A stretch of DNA of 32,562 nucleotides from Desulfuromusa sp. (GCA_021647765.1 JAKIUD010000036.1:1-32562); one strand, 5' to 3'; counted from the first letter of the stretch, positions 16,217 through 25,095 are shown. The notes: generated from the letters alone by a model not told the origin. Translations and numbers: made by a program.

Positions 16217-17995
16217 CTATTCAGGGATCTTCTCCAGCTCATCCCATCTTTGGTAGGCTTTTTCCAGAGAACTTTCTACCTTCTGTAGGCGTTCTTTCAG
16301 GGTTGTAATCAGAGAGCCATCTCTTTCTTTGTAGCTATCAGGATTGGCCATTTGCTCGTGGAGTGCGATCTGCTCGGATTCCAACGCATCAATTTTTTCC
16401 GGGAGTTGTTCCAACTCTTTTTTTTCTTTGAAACTCAGTTTGCGTGGACGCTCTTTACGTGGTGCCGGTTTAGCTTTCTCTTTCTTTCGTGTTGGCTCTG
16501 GGATAGGTTGAACTTTCAGCCAATCATCGTAACCACCGATAATTTCTTCAATCATTCCCTGACTATCAAATATGAGCGAGCTGGTCACCACATTGTTGAG
16601 AAAGCTGCGGTCATGACTGACAAGGAGAACCGTCCCTTGATAGTCAAGGAGGAGTTCTTCCAGCAGATCCAGCGTTTCCATATCAAGGTCATTGGTTGGT
16701 TCATCCAAAATTAGCAGGTTAGCTGGCTGAGTGAAAAGTTTGGCAAGCAACAGGCGGTTTTTCTCCCCCCCTGATAAGACCCGAACCGGGGTACGAGCAC
16801 GTTCCGGGGTGAATAAAAAATCTTGTAGATAGCCATAAATATGGCGTGGTTGACCGTTGATCAAAACTTGATCATGGTCATCAGCTATATTCTGTTTGAC
16901 ACTTCTGTCTTCATTTAATTGTTCACGAAGCTGATCAAAATAGGCGATCTGCAGATTAGTGCCATGGCGGAGTTTGCCGCTGGTTGGTTGCAACTCTTCG
17001 GTCAAAACTTTCAGCAGAGTGGTCTTGCCGCTACCATTTGGACCAATCAGTCCAATGCGATCGCCACGCATAATGCGTAGATCGAGTGAATCAATAATTT
17101 TATTGTTGTCATAGTTAAAGCTGAGCTGTTCTGCTTCCAGCACCATCTGTCCGCTACGTTGTCCCGTTTCCAGTTGCAATCGTACCTGACCGGTTCGTTC
17201 CCGACGTTGGCGACGTTCTTCACGGAGTTTCAGGAGCTCGCGTACACGACCCATATTGCGGGTGCGGCGTGCCTTGATCCCTTTGCGAATCCAGATTTCT
17301 TCTTCGGCCAGTTTTTGATTAAAACGTGCCCAGGCTTTGTCTTCACTATTCAAAACATCTTGGCGGCGCTCCAAAAAAGTTGCGTAATTACAGCGATAAT
17401 CTTGAAGTTGACCGCGATCCAGTTCGACTATCCGATTTGCAAGGTTTCGTGCAAAAGTACGATCATGACTGATGAATATCAGGGTTTTCCGCAACCGTTG
17501 CAGAAAATTTTCCAGCCAGCAAATGGCATTGATGTCCAGATGGTTGGTTGGTTCGTCCAACAGCAGCAAATCGGGATCCTGAACCAGTGCCGCAGCCAGC
17601 AGGGCACGCCTCTTCAGTCCACCGGAAAGGGTCGACAGCTCAGCTTCCGGGTCAAGATCCAATTGGCTCAGTGTCTGTTCGATGCTGATATCTGCCAGGT
17701 GTGGCTCTATCTCTTGTGTGGCTAGAATATCGTGCAAATAGTTACGTACTCTGTCTGTCCAAGCCTCTGGAAACTCTTGAGGAACATATGCAGTTTTAAT
17801 CCCCTGCTTACGAATAATCTCTCCAGAATCGGGCGGAAAGTCAGCGTTGATCAAATGAAGCAGTGTCGATTTACCTGCTCCGTTACGACCCAAAAGACAA
17901 ATCCGATCCCCTGATTCGATTTGCAGGCTGGCATTGTCCAGAAGTTTCGGGCCACCAAAGGCGTGACTGACTTGATTGAGAGAGATGATATTCAT
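16217..17995 (-). CDS. uup: ABC-F family ATPase Uup
   Basis: 592 residues with two ABC ATPase domains and no membrane segments, typical of ABC-F ribosome-associated ATPases. Domain 1 has Walker A GRNGAGKST (about 36-44), signature LSGGLKRR and Walker B LLLLDEPTNHLD. A charged linker follows (EEEIWIRKGIKARRTRN). Domain 2 has GPNGSGKTT, LSGGEKNR and LLILDEPTNDLD. The C-terminus is a lysine- and glutamate-rich coiled coil from about residue 505, which distinguishes Uup from EttA or YheS. Uup has been linked to DNA-branch stability and ribosome function in E. coli. The start is the only sensible ATG. A perfect inverted repeat lies just upstream. Confidence 0.93.
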   Translation of the reverse strand: MNIISLNQVSHAFGGPKLLDNASLQIESGDRICLLGRNGAGKSTLLHLINADFPPDSGEIIRKQGIKTAYVPQEFPEAWTDRVRNYLHDILATQEIEPHLADISIEQTLSQLDLDPEAELSTLSGGLKRRALLAAALVQDPDLLLLDEPTNHLDINAICWLENFLQRLRKTLIFISHDRTFARNLANRIVELDRGQLQDYRCNYATFLERRQDVLNSEDKAWARFNQKLAEEEIWIRKGIKARRTRNMGRVRELLKLREERRQRRERTGQVRLQLETGQRSGQMVLEAEQLSFNYDNNKIIDSLDLRIMRGDRIGLIGPNGSGKTTLLKVLTEELQPTSGKLRHGTNLQIAYFDQLREQLNEDRSVKQNIADDHDQVLINGQPRHIYGYLQDFLFTPERARTPVRVLSGGEKNRLLLAKLFTQPANLLILDEPTNDLDMETLDLLEELLLDYQGTVLLVSHDRSFLNNVVTSSLIFDSQGMIEEIIGGYDDWLKVQPIPEPTRKKEKAKPAPRKERPRKLSFKEKKELEQLPEKIDALESEQIALHEQMANPDSYKERDGSLITTLKERLQKVESSLEKAYQRWDELEKIPE

Positions 17996-18010
17996 AGATC
18001 CAACATAAAA

Positions 18011-18074
18011 ATAGCCACCAAGACACCAAGTTCACCAAGAATTTTCTTGGTGAACTTGGTGTCTTGGTGGCTAT
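18011..18074. repeat. CCACCAAG-family inverted repeat, copy 2 (perfect)
   Basis: Arms of 30 bp (18011-18040 and 18045-18074) are perfectly complementary around a 4-nt ATTT loop. The arms are tandem CACCAAG units (CCACCAAG, ACACCAAG, TTCACCAAG). It lies between the stop of the FG-GAP gene and the start of uup and should form a strong RNA or cruciform hairpin. Confidence 0.9.
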
Positions 18075-18081
18075 GAAATTA

Positions 18082-19800
18082 TTATCGATTTAATTCGTAA
18101 ATCACGACCGCCGAACGGCCTTTTTGAACCAGATTTTTCTGTTTGAATTTTACCACCATCACCAATTCATCCTGTCCATCATTATCGGCGTCAGCCAGGG
18201 TAAAATCGGCCAGATAGCCATTTTGCTCTAGAGTGCTCCAGCTTTGTTGTAGGGCAACACCGTTCCATTTGAGAGCAATAACGCGGCTTTTGTTGAAATT
18301 GCGATAGCGCTCAAGGGCACGGAAGCCATCATTTTGTGCCGCAAGTATTTCTCCACTGGGGAGGGTCAGTAAGCGTTGTTGGATAAAAATTGGTTGAATC
18401 AGCTCTTTCCCAGAATCTTCATTATTGTAGAAGAAAACTTCGGTGCCGCCAAAATGATCTGTTGATTCCCAGATTTCCGCTCCTCGTGGAGTGGTAACAT
18501 AAAGGTAATCACTTCCTGAAGTATAGGCATAAAGCAAGTCATTGTTCGTCCCCTCGATTGTCGTGAAACTGAATAAATTGAGTTTACCCGGCAAGGGGAA
18601 ATCGCTACCTCGAGTCAGTTTGTTTCCAGAACGTATAACGCGGAAGGGTTGTCCGGAAAAATGATGTTCAGAATCACCCATTGCTTGTGCCATCAGGGTA
18701 CGCCCTTCCTGCGGCAGGTCAATAACGCGCAAGAACCATGGAACCCGATTGATCGTGCGCTGGTAAGTTTCCTGGACAAATTCAATCACCTGGGAACTGA
18801 GTGTTGTGCCAACGTTTGCAGTCAGATAAAGTTCTGGAATATCGTTAGCATCAAGGTCAGCGACATCAAGACTCAACAAATGGACGCCACCGGGAAAGTT
18901 AATGATGGCCACAGGAACCAACTTTCCGTCAGTCATGCGGAGAATCTGCAGATGATCTTCCATGGCAACAGCTGTTTCCAGCTTTCCATCACCGTCAAGA
19001 TCGGCCACCGCCAACCCGACTGGGTTACCATCCAGGTTGGGTCCGACCCAGATGCCGTCGTTGAGTTGTTGATTTTGGGTTATCCCCGGATTTTCCAGAC
19101 GGCTGTCTTTTTTTCCAAATCCGGCGATGGTTGTCAGATTGCTGACCGCTTGATTCAGCAGACTTTTGTTTTTTTGTGGTGACCCGCCAAGTTGGAAACT
19201 GTCCAGTTGGTAAATTCCTCCCAAAGGAACAGAGAGTTTCCCCTTGTTATAAGGATAGCTCTTTAGCTCTGCGCCAGCACCATTTTTGACTTTCAAACTA
19301 TTATCGGTCAGTGAAAAAATCAGTTCCGGGTGGATTTTATCCGTATCATTCAGCCAGTTTAAGTGTGGTAGGGCAAGTCTTAGTTCTTCTGCCAAATTAG
19401 TTGCTGGTTGAGTTGATTCAAACCGGGTTGGAGTTTGTTCAAATCGTTTGACCCGATCACCTTTCCCCGGAATAATTCCTTCGGTTAGGAGTTTGGCATA
19501 AGAGTATCCTGATTTGACTTGAGTTACCTGGAGAAAACCCTTTGCCAAATCAAGAGAACCGAGAAGTTTTTTCGTGTCGGGGTGAATGACCTGTTCTCCC
19601 GCCATCAATAGAGTTAAAATGTCACCTTCATGAAGATTGGTTGAAGCATCCAGATCAACCAGGTATTCTTCCCCGATCGGCATGATGATTGTCCCGCTGA
19701 TTGGTGCAAAATCCTTTTTTAGCTGATCCGGGATTTCAGCCAGAGCGACAACCGGGAAATAGAACAAAAGTAGCAAACTTAATCTTACCATCAATTTCAT
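18082..19800 (-). CDS. Secreted FG-GAP/VCBS-repeat protein with FlgT-like N-terminal domain
   Basis: 572 residues. An N-terminal signal peptide (MKLMVRLSLLLLFYFPVVALA, cut probably before Glu22) marks it as exported. Residues about 30-110 (PIGEEYLVDLDASTNLHEGD, then PDTKKLLGSLD) resemble the small beta domain at the FlgT C-terminus. The later part contains FG-GAP/VCBS calcium-type repeats, with DLDGDGKLETAVAMED, DLDANDIPELYLT and DADNDGQDELVMVVK as the clearest units, pointing to a beta-propeller. The function is unknown; a periplasmic or outer-membrane scaffold is a guess. AAGGCAGG lies ahead of the ATG. Confidence 0.8.
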   Translation of the reverse strand: MKLMVRLSLLLLFYFPVVALAEIPDQLKKDFAPISGTIIMPIGEEYLVDLDASTNLHEGDILTLLMAGEQVIHPDTKKLLGSLDLAKGFLQVTQVKSGYSYAKLLTEGIIPGKGDRVKRFEQTPTRFESTQPATNLAEELRLALPHLNWLNDTDKIHPELIFSLTDNSLKVKNGAGAELKSYPYNKGKLSVPLGGIYQLDSFQLGGSPQKNKSLLNQAVSNLTTIAGFGKKDSRLENPGITQNQQLNDGIWVGPNLDGNPVGLAVADLDGDGKLETAVAMEDHLQILRMTDGKLVPVAIINFPGGVHLLSLDVADLDANDIPELYLTANVGTTLSSQVIEFVQETYQRTINRVPWFLRVIDLPQEGRTLMAQAMGDSEHHFSGQPFRVIRSGNKLTRGSDFPLPGKLNLFSFTTIEGTNNDLLYAYTSGSDYLYVTTPRGAEIWESTDHFGGTEVFFYNNEDSGKELIQPIFIQQRLLTLPSGEILAAQNDGFRALERYRNFNKSRVIALKWNGVALQQSWSTLEQNGYLADFTLADADNDGQDELVMVVKFKQKNLVQKGRSAVVIYELNR

Positions 19801-19903
19801 GTGTTAACCTGCCTTGTATGTCTGGATTATAGGGTGGGTATGCCCACAGGGAAACTCCGATATGCCATTCTGACTGCTAACAGAGCAGCATAAATTCAGG
19901 GAT

Positions 19904-20095
19904 GTATACATGAATGGTGCAATATTCCAGCAAAAACGGGACTGTCCCCGCATGGAGGCTGTCCCTGGCTTTTGCGGTGCGAACCATCGCAGTTTTTCGT
20001 GGTTCGTAAACTTCGGAACAGCCCCCGATGGGTCTGGGGACAGTCCCAAGTTTACTGCAATACTGCTTAAACTTAGTGTCATTCGGGACGTATAC
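19904..20095. repeat. MITE-like element, copy 2 (GGGACTGTCCC family, inverted)
   Basis: Its reverse complement aligns end to end with 7857-8060, including the TTTACGA...CCACGAA...CCGCAAAAGCC centre, the GGGACTGTCCC arms and the outer CTTAAACTTAGTGTCATTC end. GTATAC occurs at both ends and may be a target duplication, though it is itself a palindrome. It lies between the FG-GAP gene and the YitT-type gene. The remaining bases of this gap (19801-19903 and 20096-20172) show nothing I recognise. Confidence 0.7.
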
Positions 20096-20172
20096 TAACT
20101 GTTTTGCATGTAAATAGGAAGACTGAAGTCAAATTGTAAAGATGAATTATTTAAAAAACTTGATAATCTCGG

Positions 20173-20201
20173 TTGACACGACACTAACGGAGGTTCAATA
20201 T
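20173..20201 (+). promoter_or_regulatory. Sigma-70-type promoter for the YitT-type gene
   Basis: TTGACA (20173-20178, perfect) and CAATAT (20196-20201, weak) are separated by 17 bp, about 48 bp before the ATG. Confidence 0.45.
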
Positions 20202-20248
20202 CCCGCTTTTTTCCCCCCAAAGTGAGTTTTATTGCAGGAGAATAAGAT

Positions 20249-21112
20249 ATGACCGGTAAAAAACGCAAATATGTTTATTCGGTTTTCTGGAACTGCGGAT
20301 TAATTATTGCTGGTTCCTTGATTCAAACAATAGTCCTTAAAGGGATTGCCGCCCCCCATCAGTTTATTCCTGGAGGGTTATTCGGGATTGCTTCACTGAT
20401 CCACTATCAGACCGATTGGCTGAATCCGGGATTGCTTTATCTGGGTCTGAATATACCGATGTTTATTCTTGGCTATCTGTTTGTGTCGCGGCGCTTCCTC
20501 TGGTACAGCGCACTGGCGATGTTGGTTGTTTCATTGTCGTATCAGTTCATCAATATCCCGATTCAAATCGATAATCAACTCTATGCTGCTATTGTTTTCG
20601 GCGCTATTTTAGGGGTTGGCAGTGGTACGGTTCTACGCTCACTGGGATCCAATGGTGGAGCTGATGTTCTGGCGATTATCCTGTTTCAGAAATATAATAT
20701 CGGGGTCGGTAAGTTCTCGTTCTGTTTCAACATGCTCCTCTATCTGGTCTGCTTTTTTTCGATGCCGACCGATTTGGTGATTGCATCAATGATTGCCCTG
20801 TTTATTGCAGCACAGACCATTGACTATACCTTGTCACTATTCAGCCAACGCAAACTGGTCTTTGTTATCTCGCCGCAAGCGGAAGAGGTCGCTGAGCAGA
20901 TAATGAGTCATTTGAAAATCGGCACAACGATGGTGCCCGCGGTTGGAGCCTATCGCCGCGAGGCTAAAACGGTACTGATGGTGGTGATCAACAATATTCA
21001 GCTCAAACGTCTGGAAGAGATTGTTTTTACTGTGGATGAGCACGCTTTGTTTATTGTTGAAAATACTTTTAACGTACTGGGTTCGACCTTTTCCAAGCGG
21101 AAGCTCTATTGA
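20249..21112 (+). CDS. YitT-family (DUF161/DUF2179) membrane protein
   Basis: 287 residues with five or six membrane segments in the first ~205 residues, and a soluble C-terminal DUF2179 domain from about residue 205. The family pattern is seen in AAPHQFIPGGLFGIASLIHY, LGSNGGADVLAIILFQKYNI and the C-terminal GAYRREAKTVLMVVINN. YitT proteins are widespread inner-membrane proteins of uncertain function, sometimes proposed as transporters. GGAG lies 9 nt ahead of the ATG. The family assignment is good; the role is not known. Confidence 0.87.
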   Translation: MTGKKRKYVYSVFWNCGLIIAGSLIQTIVLKGIAAPHQFIPGGLFGIASLIHYQTDWLNPGLLYLGLNIPMFILGYLFVSRRFLWYSALAMLVVSLSYQFINIPIQIDNQLYAAIVFGAILGVGSGTVLRSLGSNGGADVLAIILFQKYNIGVGKFSFCFNMLLYLVCFFSMPTDLVIASMIALFIAAQTIDYTLSLFSQRKLVFVISPQAEEVAEQIMSHLKIGTTMVPAVGAYRREAKTVLMVVINNIQLKRLEEIVFTVDEHALFIVENTFNVLGSTFSKRKLY

Positions 21113-21290
21113 TTTCAGACAGAGATGAAGTCTGTTATTGCAAATTTGAGGGATGATATACGGCCAGAAATCAGGATCGCAGTCGGGTGAATATTGTCTT
21201 ATGCATTGCACCAGTGTATGTTGACCGGAGCGATTCAATAACTTGTGTACGCCGCTGCGCCGATTATGACTTCATAGTAAATGACTGAGT

Positions 21291-21316
21291 GAGGGGAGTT
21301 GTTTATACCTCTCCTC
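21291..21316 (+). promoter_or_regulatory. Hairpin directly upstream of the CDF transporter start
   Basis: GAGGGGAG (21291-21298) can pair with CTCTCCTC (21309-21316), an 8-bp RNA stem with one G-U pair and a 10-nt loop. It ends two bases before the AGGA that serves ATG 21327, so it could affect translation. No known riboswitch is recognised. Confidence 0.35.
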
Positions 21317-21326
21317 CAGGATGAGC

Positions 21327-22232
21327 ATGAAAAAACATTCCATACCGCCAGAGCGACATCATCACCATGACGTAGAGGGGCTGGATGATCGTCGGCTCAT
21401 CGTCGCCATCGCTATCAATATGCTGTTGACACTGGCGCAGGTCATTGGCGGTATCATCTCCGGCAGTCTTGCCTTGATAGCCGATGCCCTGCACAATTTT
21501 AGTGATGCTGCCGCCTTGCTAATCGCATGGGTGGCACGCAGGATCGGCAGACGACCACCCGATTATTTCAAAACTTTTGGCTATAAACGTGCTGAGGTGA
21601 TTGCCGCGCTGATCAATCTCGTCACATTGGTGTTAGTGGGGCTTTATTTGATCTATGAGGCGATATGGCGTGCATTTGATCCACAGGTCATTGAAGGCTG
21701 GATGGTTATCATTGTCGCAGGTATTGCACTGGTGATTGATATAGCCACAGCAATACTGACCTATACCATGTCAAAGCACAGCATAAATATTCGCGCCGCC
21801 TTTCTGCACAATGTCTCGGATGCCCTGGCTTCGGTGGGGGTCATCGTTGCCGGGACGTTGATTCTTCTTTATGACTGGTACTGGAGTGATACGTTATTGA
21901 CCCTGATCATCGCTGGCTATGTCCTTTATCAGGCCGCAATGCTTTTACCCAGAACCATTCATATCCTCATGGAAGGTGCTCCAGAAGGTATCTCTATTAA
22001 GGAGGTCGTCGATGTTATGGAATCTATCGAAGGGGTTGCAAATGTTCATCATCTTCACATCTGGCAACTCGATGAACAGAAGAATGCTTTGGAGGCCCAT
22101 GTGGTCATTGCCGATTTTATTGAAACAGAGCGGGTCAAAATGGCGCTGAAAGCAGAGCTTGGGAAGCGGTTTTCCATCATTCACTCGACACTGGAATTCG
22201 AGATTAATCATTGCAACGAGGTTTGTTGTTGA
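21327..22232 (+). CDS. Cation diffusion facilitator, probable zinc exporter
   Basis: 301 residues with six membrane segments and a C-terminal cytoplasmic domain (about 205-301). It should export Zn2+ (or Cd2+/Co2+) in exchange for protons. The metal site has HNFSD in TM2 (H56, D60) and HNVSD in TM5, the HxxxD pair typical of zinc-type CDF proteins (CzcD/ZitB/ZnT). A histidine cluster (HHHH, 11-14) precedes TM1, and the protein ends in HCNEVCC, both extra metal ligands. ATG 21327 has AGGA at a 5-nt distance; the ATG at 21321 lacks spacing. A small Cys-containing ORF overlaps the stop codon. Confidence 0.92.
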   Translation: MKKHSIPPERHHHHDVEGLDDRRLIVAIAINMLLTLAQVIGGIISGSLALIADALHNFSDAAALLIAWVARRIGRRPPDYFKTFGYKRAEVIAALINLVTLVLVGLYLIYEAIWRAFDPQVIEGWMVIIVAGIALVIDIATAILTYTMSKHSINIRAAFLHNVSDALASVGVIVAGTLILLYDWYWSDTLLTLIIAGYVLYQAAMLLPRTIHILMEGAPEGISIKEVVDVMESIEGVANVHHLHIWQLDEQKNALEAHVVIADFIETERVKMALKAELGKRFSIIHSTLEFEINHCNEVCC

Positions 22233-22342
22233 TGTCCGGTTGTAATTGTAAAAATAAAGGTAAAATCGAAAGCACCGGTAAAAGCCGGCATGGATCGAAG
22301 GGTGAACGTCCCCACATAGTAAAGACTAGCGACCAGCTATGA
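22232..22342 (+). CDS. Possible 36-residue Cys-containing peptide, coupled to the CDF gene
   Basis: The ATG shares one base with the TGA of the CDF gene (TGATG), an arrangement often used for translational coupling. GAGG lies 10 nt upstream. The peptide starts MSGCNCKNKGKIE, is very basic and hydrophilic, has no membrane segment and ends before TGA at 22340. Two cysteines spaced CxC next to a metal exporter would fit a metal-binding role, but I recognise no family, and an ORF this short can arise by chance. Confidence 0.35.
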   Translation: MSGCNCKNKGKIESTGKSRHGSKGERPHIVKTSDQL

Positions 22343-22586
22343 CCCCGCGACTTTTTTGACAGAGAAATTCAGCATGCTCGTGTTAAATTACACAAGCAAC
22401 TAGTTTTGAAACCGCTCAGGAGTTCATGGCAGGCGATTTGTTCATAACTGGTTGGATTTACAAAATTCTACATCGGAGCATAAGTTCAGACTTTCTGTTT
22501 TCCACACGAGATTCCCCAAAACCATTTTTATTTGTGCTTTTTGCGGGGAGATGTTAGCTCGGAATCTTAACAATAAGAGCAAACAA

Positions 22587-23816
22587 CTACTTCCCCCCTC
22601 CGGTCAAATTGTCCCACAACTGCCCATAGGGGAGCAGCAGAAAATCAATACTCAGCCGTTTTCGGTCTTGCTCAAGCTGAAACCCTTTGGACAACACAAT
22701 TTTTTCAATCCCCTTCATATGCAGAGCTCCCCAAGGGATAACCACAGTATCGTATTTGATTAAGGCTTTTGGTAAGTAGCTGGTGACGGAACGATTTCGC
22801 TTGCCGATCAGATCATCCATGACGATTTTGTTGGTCTCGGAAGTGACATGATTCTGAGCCCAACGGTTAAATTCAAGATATCCCTGGGTCAAAGATTTGG
22901 CATTCAGGACATACTTTGCCAGAGCGTTAAGAACCTCAAGCGTGCGTGGATCAAACTGTTTCAGGTCAATATCAGCAGGCAGGATATCGGGAACGTTTTG
23001 TGTCTCTGTGGTCGTTTGGTCAAGCGTTGTGGCTTCGATCAACCTTCCTTTAAAATGGACATTTTCCTGTGATGTCAGCCCGAGAAGATCAGCTATTTTC
23101 CCGTAACTGAAGTGCTCTGTCAGTAATCCATCGGTGTCGGTGACACCCTCCATTAAAATGAGGGTTTGTCCTTCGTGAATTGACTCCATCAGGGCGGTAA
23201 AATAATTTTCTTGTCCTAGATGAATCATTCCCACCAGCCTGATCTGTTTGTCTGCTTTGCGATAGATTCGTTCGGTCATGTAGAGACCGTTGGGTTTCAA
23301 CTGAACAAATCCGGCGGTATTTGTTTCAATCAGATTATTAACAAGCGAATAACCGACGAATAGCAGTGCCATTGGCAACAGCAGAATATTGATCAGACAA
23401 AAACGCAGCAGATTTTGACCGCTGAACGCCGAGCCAACAAACTGACTTTGAACAAATAAGGGACTTTTATGGTTAAGCTTCTGGTTCAATTTCAACATCA
23501 ATATGCCAAGGAGAAGCTGTCCGCAAGCAGCATAGAGTTGAAAATATTTGCCGACGATATTTTCCAGCGGCCAATAGTCGACCAAACTCCAGAATAGCCA
23601 GATGAACAGCGGCAGCAAAATTATTTTTGGCAGATGTCGATTAAATCCGAGACCAAAATAGACAATGACAGCACAGAAGAGACAGGCCAGCCAGGTAAAT
23701 TGTTGTAAGCCTGTCAAAAATGGAGTGCTCAGAAGTTGCTGGACAAGTTCATCAGCAATACCGAACAGTGCGGAGACGACAAAAAGAATTAGAAATAGGT
23801 TGGCAAGTTTTCTCAT
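22587..23816 (-). CDS. Membrane-anchored TraB/GumN (TIKI)-like protein
   Basis: 409 residues. The first ~160 hold four or five hydrophobic segments (about 5-20, 38-56, 63-80, 93-110, 137-160). A soluble C-terminal domain then resembles the TraB/PrgY/GumN superfamily, which includes the TIKI metalloproteases. The spaced motif set is GMIHLGQ (H199), LILMEGV (E223), GKRNRSV (R340/R342) and PWGALHMKG (H366). These match the paired GxxH motifs and conserved E and R of that fold. A function as a membrane-bound peptidase or signalling protein is inference. No clear ribosome-binding site precedes ATG 23816, so the start is less sure. It stands alone, convergent with the CDF gene. Confidence 0.68.
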   Translation of the reverse strand: MRKLANLFLILFVVSALFGIADELVQQLLSTPFLTGLQQFTWLACLFCAVIVYFGLGFNRHLPKIILLPLFIWLFWSLVDYWPLENIVGKYFQLYAACGQLLLGILMLKLNQKLNHKSPLFVQSQFVGSAFSGQNLLRFCLINILLLPMALLFVGYSLVNNLIETNTAGFVQLKPNGLYMTERIYRKADKQIRLVGMIHLGQENYFTALMESIHEGQTLILMEGVTDTDGLLTEHFSYGKIADLLGLTSQENVHFKGRLIEATTLDQTTTETQNVPDILPADIDLKQFDPRTLEVLNALAKYVLNAKSLTQGYLEFNRWAQNHVTSETNKIVMDDLIGKRNRSVTSYLPKALIKYDTVVIPWGALHMKGIEKIVLSKGFQLEQDRKRLSIDFLLLPYGQLWDNLTGGGK

Positions 23817-24044
23817 AGGTTAGGTGTGGATCCGTTTTTATCGAGCTGAGTATGGGGCAACTGGTGTCCCTTGGCTGTTAGCTCTGGTTCAATGCTGCCC
23901 AAACCTTCAAATGGAACATGTTGTAGATAGTGGATCTTCATTTCGTTTCTCAGAACTCCGCAGTTTTTATTACCGGGTGAACATTATTGTCATTCTGTCG
24001 ACAAGTCAATAAACACCTGAAATGGATTTGTCTCATCTGGATCT

Positions 24045-24073
24045 TTTACGGTTCTGTTTATTGGTGTTATACT
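24045..24073 (+). promoter_or_regulatory. Sigma-70-type promoter for the AsmA-like gene
   Basis: TTTACG (24045-24050, 4 of 6) and TATACT (24068-24073, 5 of 6) with 17-bp spacing, 39 bp before the ATG. The rest of the gap between 23817 and 24112 shows no other gene I can support. Confidence 0.5.
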
Positions 24074-24112
24074 TAACATCCGAATTCAAAATTTTATGCG
24101 CGGGAGAAAAGA

Positions 24113-24997
24113 ATGAAACTACTATTTAAATTATTTAGTGCTCTACTGGTCGTTGTCGTTATTGTCGTTGCCGGGGTATTTTTCTATGTCGATTCCATTG
24201 CTAAAAAATCGATTGAACAGGGGGGCGAAATGGCGTTGGGGGTGCCGACCAACCTTGATAAAGTACATATTTCTCTTTTTGGTGGCGAGGCTTCGCTAAG
24301 TGGATTGCGGATAGCGAATCCTTCCGGGTTTAAGGCAGAGACATTTATGCAACTCGGACAGGGGGACATCGCTGTTTCTCTGCGGTCATTATTGGGTGAT
24401 ACGATTAAAATCCCCCAGGTTAAATTAACTAATATCCGGATTAATCTGGAACAGCTGGGCAAAAAAAATAATATCGATCCCATTCTGGCGCGTGCCAAGA
24501 GCTTGAGTGGGCAGAAGGGGAAATCTGCTACTCCGCCAGCAGATAAAGCGGGCAAAAAATTCATTATCGAATATTTCTTGCTCGATGACGTGCAGATTGA
24601 CGCCAGCCTCGATTTGCTTGGACAGGCTACAACGGTCAACCTGGTGTTGCCAAAGATTGAATTACGCGATCTGGGGGCTAAAGAGCAGGGACTGCCGATG
24701 CCCGAGTTGATCCAGAAAGTGGTTCAAGCTGTTCTCAGTGTGGCACAGAACAGTTCCGGACAATTATCCCCGGCATTGGCTAAGCTCTTGGCAGGAGAAT
24801 TGGGCGGTTTGGATGGGATTAAAACTAAAGTGATTGGTCAAGCTAAAGCGCAAGTTGAGAAAAAAGCCGATGAACTGAAAAAACAAGTGCAGGAACAGAT
24901 TCCAGTATCCCTTCCAATTGACACGGATAAGGTTATCAATGAAAAAGCCGGGAAGTTGTTAAAGGGAGTTGGAGATCTGTTGGGTGGAGGCAAGTAA
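24113..24997 (+). CDS. AsmA-like membrane-anchored periplasmic protein
   Basis: 294 residues. One N-terminal membrane anchor (about 7-27, ALLVVVVIVVAGVFFYVDSI) is followed by a periplasmic region. That region resembles the N-terminal part of AsmA/DUF748 proteins, with LDKVHISLFGGEASLSGLRI, then IKIPQVKLTNIRINLEQLG and IIEYFLLDDVQI. AsmA-type proteins are associated with outer-membrane lipid transport and assembly, but most are much longer, so this is a short member. The C-terminal ~70 residues form a Lys/Gln/Glu-rich predicted helix (KAQVEKKADELKKQVQEQ) ending in GVGDLLGGGK. GGGAG lies upstream of the ATG. The family link is moderate and the exact function unknown. Confidence 0.75.
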   Translation: MKLLFKLFSALLVVVVIVVAGVFFYVDSIAKKSIEQGGEMALGVPTNLDKVHISLFGGEASLSGLRIANPSGFKAETFMQLGQGDIAVSLRSLLGDTIKIPQVKLTNIRINLEQLGKKNNIDPILARAKSLSGQKGKSATPPADKAGKKFIIEYFLLDDVQIDASLDLLGQATTVNLVLPKIELRDLGAKEQGLPMPELIQKVVQAVLSVAQNSSGQLSPALAKLLAGELGGLDGIKTKVIGQAKAQVEKKADELKKQVQEQIPVSLPIDTDKVINEKAGKLLKGVGDLLGGGK

Positions 24998-25095
24998 GTT
25001 ACGTTAAGATTTTTTTTGCAAAAGCCGGGGTGTGATTGCAGTTTATGTTAATCATGTCCCGTTTTTCGTTGACAGTTTCTTGATGGGGTTTTGAC

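Noticed and set aside
17159..17725. 188-codon frame antisense to uup
   Set aside because: A shadow of the first ABC domain and linker; no domain, no promoter, low-complexity composition.
18649..19182. 177-codon frame antisense to the FG-GAP protein gene
   Set aside because: The opposite strand carries a signal peptide and repeated DxDxDG-type motifs; the antisense frame has neither start signals nor recognisable motifs.
21113..21290. Riboswitch upstream of the CDF exporter
   Set aside because: Apart from the short hairpin at 21291-21316, no conserved riboswitch core (for example an NiCo or czcD-type element) could be recognised by eye.
22343..22586. Possible remnant gene between the CDF region and the TraB-like gene
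   Set aside because: I could not find a frame with recognisable similarity, a start signal or a structured RNA; it is left as unassigned intergenic DNA.
23824..24012. 62-codon plus-strand frame between the TraB-like and AsmA-like genes
   Set aside because: No ribosome-binding site, no family resemblance, and it begins inside the probable promoter region of the divergent TraB-like gene.
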